DNA from: Sagittula marina
GTDB taxonomy: Bacteria > Pseudomonadota > Alphaproteobacteria > Rhodobacterales > Rhodobacteraceae
Direction of reading: 5' to 3'
Length of the DNA stretch: 64,000 nucleotides
Assembly: GCF_014196795.1 (NCBI RefSeq)
Contig: NZ_JACIEJ010000012.1
Location: forward strand, 1-64,000
Below the pieces are notes generated by a model. That model had not been told where the DNA came from, did not search any database, and worked only from the letters and a program-made list of their open reading frames with translations. Position 1 is the stretch's first letter. Each line of letters begins with the position of its first letter. This document shows, in pieces, positions 34,598 to 45,404 of this stretch. The position numbers were made by a program, and so were the translations under genes.

Positions 34598-37371
34598 CCT
34601 TGTTCGGACTGGGGTTTTCCGCCCCATGGTTGCTAATGGGACTGATCGCGCTGCCGATCCTCTGGATCATTTTGCGTGCCATCCCGCCTGCTCCGGTTCG
34701 GCGGATATTCCCTGCGGTGGTGCTGTTGCTTGGCCTCAAGAATGACGAGCAGGTGACGGACCGAACGCCATGGTGGCTTTTGTTGCTGCGGATGCTGGCC
34801 GTTGCGGCGGTGATTATCGGCCTGTCCGGACCAATCCTCAATCCGCGCGATGAGGGCGATGCCGCAGGGACCGGACCGCTTTTGGTGGTGATGGATGCAA
34901 GCTGGGCCTCGGCCGCAGACTGGCGGCTGCGGATGAACACGCTCGACGGGCTACTGGCGGAGGCCGGGCGCGACGATCGCCGGGTCGCCTTGATACGGCT
35001 CACGGACCCGCAGGAGCCGCAATTTCTGTCCGCAGAGGCCCTGCGCTCTCGCCTGACAGGTATTGAGCCAGAACCATGGGAGCCGGGACCGGACGCGCTG
35101 GACCGTGCCATCGACCTGCTTCCGGACGAGAATTTCGATACTTACTGGATGTCCGACGGGCTGAACCGTGATGGACGCGCGCCGCTGCTGGAGGCTGCGC
35201 AGGATCGTGGGCAGGTCACGGTCTTCGAAGCACCGCGCAACCTGCTTGCCCTGGAACCAATGGTATTGGCGGATGGCAATTTGACCGCCACTCTGCGCCG
35301 TTTGCGCCCGGGCCCCGAGGCAGAAGTGACGCTTGAAGGTCATGGCCGCGATCCCGCCGGCAACCCGGCGGTCCTGATGCGCACGCCAGTAACTTTTGAG
35401 GCACAGGCCCTCACAACCCAGATTGAACTGTCGCTCCCTTCCGAACTGCGCGCCCGCATCGAAAGGTTCGAGATCGGCGGCGCGGACAGCGCCGGCGCGG
35501 TGACCCTGCCCGACGACTCCCTACGGCGGCGTGAGGTGGCGTTGATCGCCGCCCGCGAGGACCGCGAGGGTCTGCAACTGCTTGACCCACTGCACTATCT
35601 TCGCAAAGCGCTTGCCCCGACGGCCGACATTCTGGAAACCGATCTGAAGACCGTGATCCCCGCCAACCCGGATGTGATCGCGCTGGTGGATGTCGCACAA
35701 TTGACCGGTCAAGAGGGCGCCGACGTGCTCGACTGGGTGAATGCTGGCGGCACCTTGCTGCGGTTTGCAGGACCACGGTTGGCGGCCTCTGACATCAGCC
35801 GCGACACCGAAGATCCGCTGATGCCCGTGCGTCTGCGCGCCGGAGGCCGGACCGTCGGCGGCGCGATGAGCTGGGGCGAACCCAAGTCGCTTGCCCCTTT
35901 TACCGAAGGCAGTCCATTCATGGGCCTGACCATCCCAGACGATGTGGCCGTGAACAGTCAGGTTATGGCCCAGCCCGACCCGACACTTGCTGACCGCGTG
36001 ATCGCGCAATTGGCCGATGGCACGCCGCTGGTCACCCGCAAACAGGTCGGACAAGGGCAGGTCATCCTGTTCCACGTCACGGCCAACGCGGAGTGGTCTT
36101 CCCTGCCGCTGTCTGGTCTGTTTGTGCAGATGCTTGAACGGCTTGCCGTGTCCTCTGCCACCGCGCAACCGGACATTGAGGATATGGAAGGTACGATCTG
36201 GAAACCAGTGCGCGTGCTCGACGCCTTTGGCGTGCCACAGGATGCGGGCGTTCTGCCCGGTGTTGAGGGGCCCGCTCTGGTCTCTGCCCCGCTTGGCCCC
36301 GACTTGCGCCCCGGACTGTATCAAGGCGAAGATCGCAGCATCGCGCGCAATGTCGTCACCGCCGAGACGGAGCTGATCCCGATGACATGGCCCGACACTG
36401 TGCCCGTCGAGGGGCTGAACCGCTCTCAGGAGCAACCGCTGGCCGGATGGCTTCTGGCCGCGGCGCTGCTGCTGCTGGCAACCGATGTGATCGCGACATT
36501 GTCTCTGTCCGGTCGCCTGCGCGGTGCGGTGGCAGCGGGCCTAGCCTTGATGCTTCTGTCTGCCACGCAGCAAGGTGCGCGTGCCCAGGACGAACCGCAA
36601 GCCGATCCCGCTGCCGACGCGCGGGCGCTTGCCGCCACGTCTGAAGTTGTGCTCGCACACGTGCTGACCGGCGACGCGCGGCTGGACGAGACGGCCCAAG
36701 CGGGGCTACGCGGCCTGTCCGACACGTTGTTTTTCAGAACCTCGGTCGAACCGGCGGAGCCTATCGGCGTCGATCTGGAAACCGACGAACTCGCGTTCTA
36801 TCCAATGCTGTACTGGCCGATCACCCCGGACCAACCGACTCCCTCGTCCGAAGCCTATGCCAAGCTCAACACTTACCTCCGCTCCGGCGGCCTGATCCTG
36901 TTCGACACCCGAGATGCGGATGTGGCAGGGTTCGGCTCCGGCACGCCGGAGGGGCGCAAGTTGCAGGAACTTGCCGCACCGCTCGACATTCCACCACTGG
37001 AGCCGGTCCCGCAGGACCACGTCCTGACCCGCACCTTTTACCTGCTCAACGACTTTCCCGGCCGATGGCAAGGTCGCGACGTCTGGGTTGAAGCCGCACC
37101 GCCCGACGCCGAGCTGATTGACGGAATGCCCTTCCGCGATCTCAACGACAATGTGACCCCCGTGGTTATCGGCGGCAACGATTGGGCCGCAGCCTGGGCC
37201 ATGGACGAGGCGGGCAATCCGCTGGTGCCGCTGGGCCGAGGCTTTACCGGCGAACGCCAACGCGAAATCGCCTACAGGTTCGGAGTAAATCTCGTGATGC
37301 ATGTTCTGACCGGCAACTACAAAAGCGATCAGGTCCACGTTCCTGCGCTGCTGGATCGGCTGGGCCAATGA
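34594..37371 (+). CDS. BatA/DUF4159 large membrane protein
   Basis: The 925-residue product starts with BatA-type membrane helices (residues 8-28 and about 65-85) containing the RRIFPAVVLL motif. A large periplasmic part with a von Willebrand A-like region (LVVMDASWASAADW) follows. Further hydrophobic helices lie near residues 625-665. The last 220 residues match DUF4159 (ALAATSEVVLAHVLTGD and ELAFYPMLYWP, then LRSGGLILFDTRD). The ATG overlaps the DUF58 stop. Such proteins are thought to form envelope complexes with MoxR and DUF58, but the purpose is unknown. Confidence 0.9.
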   Translation: MTLFGLGFSAPWLLMGLIALPILWIILRAIPPAPVRRIFPAVVLLLGLKNDEQVTDRTPWWLLLLRMLAVAAVIIGLSGPILNPRDEGDAAGTGPLLVVMDASWASAADWRLRMNTLDGLLAEAGRDDRRVALIRLTDPQEPQFLSAEALRSRLTGIEPEPWEPGPDALDRAIDLLPDENFDTYWMSDGLNRDGRAPLLEAAQDRGQVTVFEAPRNLLALEPMVLADGNLTATLRRLRPGPEAEVTLEGHGRDPAGNPAVLMRTPVTFEAQALTTQIELSLPSELRARIERFEIGGADSAGAVTLPDDSLRRREVALIAAREDREGLQLLDPLHYLRKALAPTADILETDLKTVIPANPDVIALVDVAQLTGQEGADVLDWVNAGGTLLRFAGPRLAASDISRDTEDPLMPVRLRAGGRTVGGAMSWGEPKSLAPFTEGSPFMGLTIPDDVAVNSQVMAQPDPTLADRVIAQLADGTPLVTRKQVGQGQVILFHVTANAEWSSLPLSGLFVQMLERLAVSSATAQPDIEDMEGTIWKPVRVLDAFGVPQDAGVLPGVEGPALVSAPLGPDLRPGLYQGEDRSIARNVVTAETELIPMTWPDTVPVEGLNRSQEQPLAGWLLAAALLLLATDVIATLSLSGRLRGAVAAGLALMLLSATQQGARAQDEPQADPAADARALAATSEVVLAHVLTGDARLDETAQAGLRGLSDTLFFRTSVEPAEPIGVDLETDELAFYPMLYWPITPDQPTPSSEAYAKLNTYLRSGGLILFDTRDADVAGFGSGTPEGRKLQELAAPLDIPPLEPVPQDHVLTRTFYLLNDFPGRWQGRDVWVEAAPPDAELIDGMPFRDLNDNVTPVVIGGNDWAAAWAMDEAGNPLVPLGRGFTGERQREIAYRFGVNLVMHVLTGNYKSDQVHVPALLDRLGQ

Positions 37372-39422
37372 ACGCTGCTCAGATCGTTTTCGACCCGCTT
37401 CTGCCTTGGGGCGCTATCTTTGGTCTTGGCGCTGTGGCGTTGGCAGGCGTGGTGCTTGCTCTGTGGCGCGGGCTCAAGGGCTGGTGGCTGCGTGCGCTCG
37501 CTGCGTTGGTGGTAATCGCCGCGCTGGCACAGACGTCGTGGCAAAAGGAGGAGCGCGCGCCACTGTCTGACATCGTGCTGATGCTGGTGGACGAAACCGC
37601 CTCGCAACGGCTGGCAGAGCGCGCAGGCGTCACCTCCGCCGCAGCCGATGATTTGGAGGCGACGCTGCGCGCCCGCCCGAACACAGAAGTCCGCCGCGTT
37701 CCCGTGCCGGATGGCGATGGCGATGCGGGCAGCCAGTTGATGACCGCGCTGTCGGCCGCCATGGCAGAAGAACCCCGTGGCCGTATTGCAGGCGTTGTGC
37801 TGCTGTCCGACGGGCGATTGCATGATCTCGAACGCGCGCCTGACCTGCCCGCGCCGCTGCATCTTCTGCTCACCGGGCAAGAGGACGATTGGGACCGCCG
37901 CCTGATCGTACGCAATGCCCCGGCCTTTGCCATCCTGGGCGAACCGGTCGAACTGACCCTGCGAATCGAAGATGACGGCGCAGCCCCCGGTGAGTCCACC
38001 ACCGACATCCAGATCTCCGTGGATGGCGCAGATCCTGAAAGCTACCGCGTGCCGATCAACGAGGATCTGGTGCTGCCGATCGAGTTGCCCCACGGCGGAC
38101 TGAACGTGATCGAATTCGTGGTCCCCGAGGCCGACGGTGAGCTGACTGATCGCAACAACCGCGCGCTGGTGCAGATCAACGGCGTGCGCGACCGCCTGCG
38201 CGTCTTGCTGGTGTCTGGTGAGCCGCATGCCGGCGGACGCACGTGGCGCAACCTGTTGAAATCAGACAGCTCCGTGGACCTTGTGCACTTCACCATTCTG
38301 CGTCCGCCAGAAAAGCAAGACGGCGTGCCGGTCACCGAATTGTCGCTCATCGCCTTCCCCACGCGAGAGCTGTTTCTCGAGAAAATCGAGGACTTCGACC
38401 TGATCATCTTTGACCGCTACAAACGGCGCGGCATCCTGCCTGCGATCTATCTCGACAACGTGCGTAACTACGTCGAACAGGGCGGTGCAATGCTGGTCGC
38501 CGCCGGCAAGGATTTCGCCAGCGCGGATTCGATCTACCGTTCGCCGCTTGCCGACATCATCCCCGCGGAACCCACTGCCCGTGTGATCGAGCGCGGCTAC
38601 CGTCCTGCCGTGACCGAGATGGGCGAACGCCACCCGGTGACCGCCGGTCTGGAAGGCGCGGAAACGTGGGGCCGGTGGCTGCGTCAGGTAGAAGTGGAAC
38701 CGACCTCCGGCGACGTGGTCATGCAGGGTGTCGACGACAAACCGTTGCTGGTGCTGGACCGGGTCGGCGAGGGGCGCGTGGCGCTGCTGGCGTCCGATCA
38801 GGCGTGGCTGTGGAACCGAGGCTTTGAGGGCGGTGGCCCGCAACTGGAACTGCTGCGCCGCCTCGCCCATTGGATGATGAAGGAACCGGAACTGGAAGAA
38901 GAAGCGCTTTGGGCGGAACCCACCGGCCAGACAATGCGTATCATCCGACGCTCTTTGTCGGGCGACGTGGGCAACGTTACCGTTACCGGACCTGATGGCG
39001 AACCCGTTGAAGTCCCGCTGGAAGAAGTCAGCCCCGGTCGATTCGAAGGGACGTTCGAAGGGCCCGAAATCGGCCTCTATCGCCTGACTGAATCCGATCT
39101 GGAAACGGTGGTCGGCCTTGGCCCCTCCGCCCCGCGCGAATTCATCCAGACCATCGCCAGCGGCGAGGCCCTGACGCCCTTGATCGATGAGACACGCGGG
39201 GGTGTGTTGCGGCTGGAAGACGGCATGCCATCGGTACGCAACGTCCGACCTGGCCGTCCCGCGGCCGGACGTGGCTGGATCGGCATCACCCCGCGAGAGG
39301 CGTTTGAAACGCTCGACGTGCGCCAGACCGCGCTTCTGCCGCCTTGGCTGGTGCTGCTTCTAGCGGCGGCTCTGATCGTTGGCGCTTGGTTGCGAGAGGG
39401 GCGAGCCGGCGCCGCAGCTTAA
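37368..39422 (+). CDS. Large membrane protein of the MoxR operon with glutamine-amidotransferase-like fold
   Basis: The 684-residue product has two N-terminal helices (about residues 12-33 and 38-58) and one at the C terminus (PPWLVLLLAAALIVGAWL), so most of it faces the periplasm. The centre holds a class I glutamine-amidotransferase-like segment (DFDLIIFDRYKRRGILPAIYL to GAMLVAAGKDF, near residues 340-385), which usually lacks catalytic activity in this family. The ATG overlaps the DUF4159 stop. Together with the previous gene it resembles a BatA/BatB-like assembly. It ends the operon. Confidence 0.85.
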   Translation: MNAAQIVFDPLLPWGAIFGLGAVALAGVVLALWRGLKGWWLRALAALVVIAALAQTSWQKEERAPLSDIVLMLVDETASQRLAERAGVTSAAADDLEATLRARPNTEVRRVPVPDGDGDAGSQLMTALSAAMAEEPRGRIAGVVLLSDGRLHDLERAPDLPAPLHLLLTGQEDDWDRRLIVRNAPAFAILGEPVELTLRIEDDGAAPGESTTDIQISVDGADPESYRVPINEDLVLPIELPHGGLNVIEFVVPEADGELTDRNNRALVQINGVRDRLRVLLVSGEPHAGGRTWRNLLKSDSSVDLVHFTILRPPEKQDGVPVTELSLIAFPTRELFLEKIEDFDLIIFDRYKRRGILPAIYLDNVRNYVEQGGAMLVAAGKDFASADSIYRSPLADIIPAEPTARVIERGYRPAVTEMGERHPVTAGLEGAETWGRWLRQVEVEPTSGDVVMQGVDDKPLLVLDRVGEGRVALLASDQAWLWNRGFEGGGPQLELLRRLAHWMMKEPELEEEALWAEPTGQTMRIIRRSLSGDVGNVTVTGPDGEPVEVPLEEVSPGRFEGTFEGPEIGLYRLTESDLETVVGLGPSAPREFIQTIASGEALTPLIDETRGGVLRLEDGMPSVRNVRPGRPAAGRGWIGITPREAFETLDVRQTALLPPWLVLLLAAALIVGAWLREGRAGAAA

Positions 39423-39732
39423 CGCATGGCGCGCGGCGCAGTAGCGTCGCTCCCTCCGTCCGCCGAACATCGGTCCAGCGCCCCAAGCCCCCCTCGGGGA
39501 TCACAGCCACTGTCAGACGTCAGGGCAAAGGCCTGCTCGGTTTCATGCGGATGCAAAAGAACACGCATTCCCAGCACCAAGTTCGTTGCGCCCTCAGCAT
39601 GATCGGCCAACCGCGTATCAGCGCAGCTTGACGCACATCTGACCAGGCTCGGCCACGGGTCATCTTGATCGCCAAGCGCTCCGCTCCACCCCACAACTCA
39701 GAAGCAGGACGTATCGCGTGCGACGAAGGCGA
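39423..39732. other. Gene-free stretch after the MoxR operon
   Basis: About 310 bases hold a minus-strand open frame with no recognisable domain (39419-39694), which probably reflects base composition. I see no terminator with a T-run. Confidence 0.35.
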
Positions 39733-40461
39733 TCACGACCCCGGCGTCTGTCCAGTGGTCCGATCCGTCGGCTCCAGAAGGACCGCGCGACTGACAGAGG
39801 CAAATTCGCGCCGCAGGACGACCGCCAAGGTCACGATCGTCGCCAGTGTCAAAGGCAACGCGCCGCCAAGCCACGCCGCGGAGGCGATGCCGAAATAGAC
39901 CGAGCGAAGGCCACGATTGTAGCTCCGCGCGCCGGTGACGTTGATCTCGGCCGCCTTTTGAGCGCGCGGCATGGTCACCGGGTCGCTCACGTCTTCCGGC
40001 ACGGCGGCCATCAACACGGAGGTGTACCCAAACAGACGATGTGACCAAACGAATTTCAGAAACGCATTGGCCGCGAACAGCAACATCACCATCAACTTGA
40101 TCTCGAACACCACCACGGGGTCGGCGCTTTCTGTCAGGTCGGCGGCCACACCGCGTAGCTGATCCGCATTGCCCAGCAGCGCAAAGCCCCCACCGATGGC
40201 AATCATCGACGCCGAAGCAAAGAACGCCGTCCCTTGCCGCAGGTTCGAAACGATCTGACTGTCAAAGATCCGCGGACTGCGATGCACGAATTGAACCATC
40301 CACTCCCGCCTGTAAGCGGCCATCAGCGTCGACATCGACGGGCGGCGCTTGGGTGGATGTTCAATAATCAACGTCGCCCCCATCCAGCATAGCGCCAGAA
40401 ACAGCACCGCGGCGGCGTCCCAAGGCGTGAACCCGGACAAGAGGGTCTGAACTTTTATCAA
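39733..40461 (-). CDS. DUF599-family membrane protein
   Basis: The 242-residue product has four hydrophobic segments (about residues 10-30, 65-90, 108-130 and 190-220) and the DUF599 pattern with YRREWM near residue 58 and an RSYNRGLRSVYFGIA segment near residue 185. Function is unknown. No ATG suits the start. TTG 40461 overlaps the stop of the upstream HemJ-like gene as TTGA and would give a coupled start; the frame continues eight codons upstream to another TTG. Confidence 0.8.
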   Translation of the reverse strand: MIKVQTLLSGFTPWDAAAVLFLALCWMGATLIIEHPPKRRPSMSTLMAAYRREWMVQFVHRSPRIFDSQIVSNLRQGTAFFASASMIAIGGGFALLGNADQLRGVAADLTESADPVVVFEIKLMVMLLFAANAFLKFVWSHRLFGYTSVLMAAVPEDVSDPVTMPRAQKAAEINVTGARSYNRGLRSVYFGIASAAWLGGALPLTLATIVTLAVVLRREFASVSRAVLLEPTDRTTGQTPGS

Positions 40462-40868
40462 AACGGCTGCACCACGACCACCCAAAGGATGGCAATGGTC
40501 CCGATCACACTGGCTTCGTTGAAAATGCGCAAAAACAGGTCGGATTCACGGAATTCGCCTTGTTGCGCACGGCGCACCAGCTTGCCGATCCATAGGTAGT
40601 GGACGGCCAGCAGCAGCACCAGAGAGGCCTTGAGATGCAACCACGCAGGCCAGCCAAGCCATGTTCCGTACCATATTCCCGTCAGAATCGCGATGACACC
40701 CAGCCCGAAAGAGAACCGATACAGACGGAACGTGAGATCCCCCAACGGACCATTTTCGCCAGTTTTGGCATAATCGCGTTTCCAGTAAATGAGCGCGCGC
40801 GGCACCGCAAAGATCGACGTCATCCACCCCATCACGCAAAGAATATGTATGATTTTGACCCAAGCCAT
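40458..40868 (-). CDS. HemJ/CopD-like four-helix membrane protein
   Basis: The 136-residue product has four membrane helices. The first helix holds His8 in KIIHILCVMGWM followed by PRALIY, and a later WLHLKASLVLLL carries a Lys, both in the positions seen in HemJ, the heme-dependent protoporphyrinogen oxidase. It is a little shorter than most HemJ proteins and lies away from the heme cluster, so it may be a paralogue. ATG 40868 is chosen; the frame runs 26 codons further. Confidence 0.65.
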   Translation of the reverse strand: MAWVKIIHILCVMGWMTSIFAVPRALIYWKRDYAKTGENGPLGDLTFRLYRFSFGLGVIAILTGIWYGTWLGWPAWLHLKASLVLLLAVHYLWIGKLVRRAQQGEFRESDLFLRIFNEASVIGTIAILWVVVVQPF

Positions 40869-41075
40869 GCGGGATCCCTTCTGTTTGCTGCAGATGACCT
40901 TTGCCAAGGGGCACATGCAAGGTATCGCGCGACATTCCGCCCTCAATTCGCAGTTTTGGTTATTTTAGTTGACCAATTATGCGGATTTTGGTTTCTGGTG
41001 ACACGGCGCGGGTGCGTCGTGCTGTGCAATGCCTTACCTTTTGGCAAGGGGCGCACACCTGAGGAGGAGACACCC

Positions 41076-42521
41076 ATGCAGATGCCGGAACCCAACGCCG
41101 CCGTGATCGCTCGAAAGGCCCGCATCGTCGAAATGCTGGAGGCCGCCCTGCCCGGTGGTATCATTCATGATGAGGCCGAGGTCCGCGCCTATGAATGTGA
41201 TGCACTCACGGCCTATCGCTGCCCGCCGCTTGCGGTGGCTTTGCCCTCATCGACCGAGCAGGTCTCTGCCCTGCTGAAGATCTGTCATGACGAAGGCGTG
41301 CCCGTGGTCCCGCGTGGGGCGGGCACCTCTCTGGCGGGCGGATCGCTGCCCACCGCAGATTCGCTGATCCTGGGCGTGGCGCGCATGGCCGAGGTTCTGG
41401 AAACCGACTACGACAACCGGTTTATTCGCGTGCAGACCGGGCGCACCAATCTGTCGGTGACAGGCGCCGTGGCCGAAGATGGGTTCTTTTATGCACCCGA
41501 CCCCTCGTCGCAACTGGCCTGCGCCATTGCCGGGAACATCGCCATGAACTCTGGCGGGGCGCACTGTCTGAAGTATGGCGTGACCACCAACAACCTGATG
41601 GGCGTGACACTGGTGCTGATGGACGGCACAGTGGTGGAACTCGGCGGCGCGCATCTGGACGCGGGCGGGCTGGACCTGCTGGGCGTGATCTGCGGCTCCG
41701 AAGGGCAGCTGGGTGTGGTCACAGAAGCCACCCTGCGCATTCTGCACCAACCCGAAGGCGCGCGACCCGTTCTGATTGGCTATGACAGCAACGAAGTTGC
41801 GGGGGCCTGTGTGTCGGACATCATCAAGGCGGGCGTGCTGCCCGTCGCGATCGAGTTTATGGACCGTCCTTGCATCCGCGCCACGGACGCGTTTTCCGGC
41901 GCTGGCTACCCCGATTGCGAGGCGCTGCTGATCGTCGAGGTCGAAGGGTCAGACGCGGAAATCGACGAACAGTTGCAAAAGATCACCGCGATTGCGCGCC
42001 GTCACAATCCGGTTGAACTACGCGAGGCCACCGACGCCGATGAGGCCGCGCGTATCTGGCTGGGCCGCAAATCGGCCTTTGGTGCCATGGGCAGCATCAA
42101 CGATTATATGTGTCTGGACGGAACGATCCCGGTGAACGAGCTGCCCTATGTCCTGAAACGCATCAGTGAGATGTCAAAAGAGTTCGGGCTGGAAGTCGCA
42201 AATGTCTTTCACGCGGGCGACGGCAACATGCACCCGCTTATCCTGTTCAATGCAAATGAGGCGGGGCAGTTGGAGCTTTGCGAAGACCTTGGCGCGGAAA
42301 TCCTCAAGCTGTGTGTCGAGGTTGGCGGCTGCCTGACGGGCGAACATGGCGTCGGGGTGGAAAAGCGCGATCTGATGCACCATCAATACGCGCCGCAGGA
42401 CTTGGAAGCGCAAATGTTGATCAAGGACGTCTTCGATCCGAAGTGGCTGCTGAACCCGGCGAAAGTTTTTCCTCTGGATGCCTCGAACGCCCGCCGGACG
42501 GCAATGCTGGCGGCGGAGTGA
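41076..42521 (+). CDS. glcD: Glycolate oxidase subunit GlcD
   Basis: The 481-residue product is the FAD-binding catalytic subunit that oxidises glycolate to glyoxylate. The FAD-binding fold shows the PRGAGTSLAGGS pyrophosphate loop near residue 77 and DPSSQLACAIAGNIAMNSGG near residue 143. The C-terminal cap contains NVFHAGDGNMHPLI and GCLTGEHGVGVEKRDLM with metal/substrate residues. GAGGAGGAG precedes the ATG; the frame runs 159 codons upstream through non-coding-like sequence. It is the first gene of glcDE-x-glcF. Confidence 0.96.
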   Translation: MQMPEPNAAVIARKARIVEMLEAALPGGIIHDEAEVRAYECDALTAYRCPPLAVALPSSTEQVSALLKICHDEGVPVVPRGAGTSLAGGSLPTADSLILGVARMAEVLETDYDNRFIRVQTGRTNLSVTGAVAEDGFFYAPDPSSQLACAIAGNIAMNSGGAHCLKYGVTTNNLMGVTLVLMDGTVVELGGAHLDAGGLDLLGVICGSEGQLGVVTEATLRILHQPEGARPVLIGYDSNEVAGACVSDIIKAGVLPVAIEFMDRPCIRATDAFSGAGYPDCEALLIVEVEGSDAEIDEQLQKITAIARRHNPVELREATDADEAARIWLGRKSAFGAMGSINDYMCLDGTIPVNELPYVLKRISEMSKEFGLEVANVFHAGDGNMHPLILFNANEAGQLELCEDLGAEILKLCVEVGGCLTGEHGVGVEKRDLMHHQYAPQDLEAQMLIKDVFDPKWLLNPAKVFPLDASNARRTAMLAAE

Positions 42522-42528
42522 GAATTTT

Positions 42529-42556
42529 GAGTGTTTTCAACCCAAAGAAGCAGGGG
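42529..42556 (+). repeat. Dispersed intergenic repeat, copy 2
   Basis: This 28-base element matches 32019-32046 at 22 of 28 positions. Here it fills most of the gap between glcD and glcE, and its GGGG end lies 12 bases from the glcE ATG, where a ribosome site would be. Confidence 0.5.
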
Positions 42557-42567
42557 GCACGGCGCGG

Positions 42568-43677
42568 ATGAGACCGGGGAGCGAGGCGGAACTGGCCGAG
42601 ATGGTGCGTGATGCGACAGGCGGCCTCAGGGTGCGCGGCGGCGGCACGCGGCCCGTTGGCAGCGGCGCGGGAGAGGTTCTGGACACCACTGGTTTGTCAG
42701 GCATTCATCTTTACGAGCCGGGCGCGTTGACGGTGGTAGCTGGCGCCGGAACGCCGCTGTCGGAGATAGAACGACGCCTTGACGCCGAAGGGCAACGGTT
42801 GGCCTTTGAGCCGATGGATCATCGCGGTCTGCTTGGCACCTCTGGCGACAGCACCATTGGCGGCGTGGTCGCAGCCAACGTCTCTGGCCCGCGGCGCATT
42901 CAGGCCGGAGCCTGCCGGGATTTCTTGCTGGGCGTTCGCTTTGTCGATGGGCAGGGCACCGTGATCAAGAACGGAGGCCGTGTGATGAAAAACGTCACTG
43001 GCTACGATCTGGTGAAGCTGATGGCGGGGTCGCGCGGCACGTTGGGCGTGTTGTCCGAGGTGTCGCTGAAGGTGCTGCCGAAACCCGAGGCTGCTGCCAC
43101 GATCTTGTTCGACGGCCTGGATGACGCGCAAGCCGTTCGGGCGATGGCGCGCGGCCTGGGATCGCCCTTCGACGTGACCGGCGCGGCGCATTTGCCCGAA
43201 GGGCCGGAGGGGCATCCTGTCACGCTGCTGCGGGTTGAGGGTTTTTCAGGGTCCGTCGATTATCGCGCCGACACCATGGCGAAGCTGTTTGGCGCTCTGC
43301 CGGTCCGTGTGGAGCGTGACCCTGTACGTGTCGCGCAGCTATGGACCGACATTCGCGACGTGACGTCGATGAAGGGAGCAAATGGCGATGTCTGGCGCAT
43401 TTCCTGCAAGCCCAGCGACGCGCCGGCATTGGTCGAAGCGCTTGACCCGACCTCTCATATATTTGACTGGGGCGGCGGTCTGATCTGGGCCCTGATGCCT
43501 GAGGGCACCGATGCGCGCACCCGGTTGGGTATGATCGACGGCCACGCCACCCGCGTGCGCGGAGCGGGCACCACACCGGTCTTCCCGCCGGAATCAGCCC
43601 CGGTGGCGGCGCTGACCCGCGCCATCCGTCAGCGCTTTGACCCGCGCGGGATCTTGAACCCCGGGTCGTTTCACTGA
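42568..43677 (+). CDS. glcE: Glycolate oxidase subunit GlcE
   Basis: The 369-residue product is the second FAD-binding subunit of glycolate oxidase. It has the FAD-binding RVRGGGTRPVGSG loop near residue 22, GDSTIGGVVAANVSGPRR near residue 95, and NGGRVMKNVTGYDLVKLMAGSRGTLG (in pieces). The C terminus RFDPRGILNPGSFH is typical. ATG 42568 is chosen because GGGGG lies upstream and the longer frame overlaps glcD. The next gene's ATG overlaps the stop by one base. Confidence 0.94.
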   Translation: MRPGSEAELAEMVRDATGGLRVRGGGTRPVGSGAGEVLDTTGLSGIHLYEPGALTVVAGAGTPLSEIERRLDAEGQRLAFEPMDHRGLLGTSGDSTIGGVVAANVSGPRRIQAGACRDFLLGVRFVDGQGTVIKNGGRVMKNVTGYDLVKLMAGSRGTLGVLSEVSLKVLPKPEAAATILFDGLDDAQAVRAMARGLGSPFDVTGAAHLPEGPEGHPVTLLRVEGFSGSVDYRADTMAKLFGALPVRVERDPVRVAQLWTDIRDVTSMKGANGDVWRISCKPSDAPALVEALDPTSHIFDWGGGLIWALMPEGTDARTRLGMIDGHATRVRGAGTTPVFPPESAPVAALTRAIRQRFDPRGILNPGSFH

Positions 43678-44015
43678 TGACGGCCTCTGTGCTCACGGCT
43701 TTTGCCTTGTCCTTCCTTGGTGGCCCGTTGCTGTGTGCGTTCCTCCTTCGGCTGCGGTCGACGTTGATCGTCCTGTTCGCTCTGGCAACTGTCGTCGTCG
43801 GCAGTATGGCCATCGCGCTGTGGGTGGAAACAGGCGCCCCCTTGCTGTCCCTCGCCTTGATGTGGGTCGGCTGGGTGTCGGCCTGCGCGATGGTTGGCCA
43901 CGCCTTTCTTCGACGCCTGGCAGGTCCCCGCATCCGGCGCTGGATCACCGTCGTCACCATTCTCGCCACCACCTTGCCCTGGTTCGGTCTGGCCACGGCC
44001 CGGCTGATGGGCTGA
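43677..44015 (+). CDS. Small membrane protein between glcE and glcF
   Basis: The 112-residue product has three hydrophobic segments (about residues 5-23, 30-50 and 57-75) and a fourth near residue 92, with Arg-rich loops. Its ATG overlaps the glcE stop (TGATG) and glcF follows 15 bases later, so it is firmly part of the glycolate operon. I do not recognise a family. It could anchor the soluble oxidase or help glycolate entry; both are guesses. Confidence 0.7.
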   Translation: MTASVLTAFALSFLGGPLLCAFLLRLRSTLIVLFALATVVVGSMAIALWVETGAPLLSLALMWVGWVSACAMVGHAFLRRLAGPRIRRWITVVTILATTLPWFGLATARLMG

Positions 44016-44029
44016 CACAGGATACCAGC

Positions 44030-45316
<1,287 letters not shown>

Positions 45317-45404
45317 GAGCCTCACGGAGGCGTGAGACGGCCTCGCACCCGCCGCCCCATTTTCGCCTTATTGTCTGAATAAATCCGGTAGAAAAGGGGG
45401 CGAC

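Noticed and set aside
39419-39694. 91-codon minus-strand frame after the MoxR operon
   Set aside because: No recognisable domain, no ribosome site; could be decayed DNA but cannot be supported.
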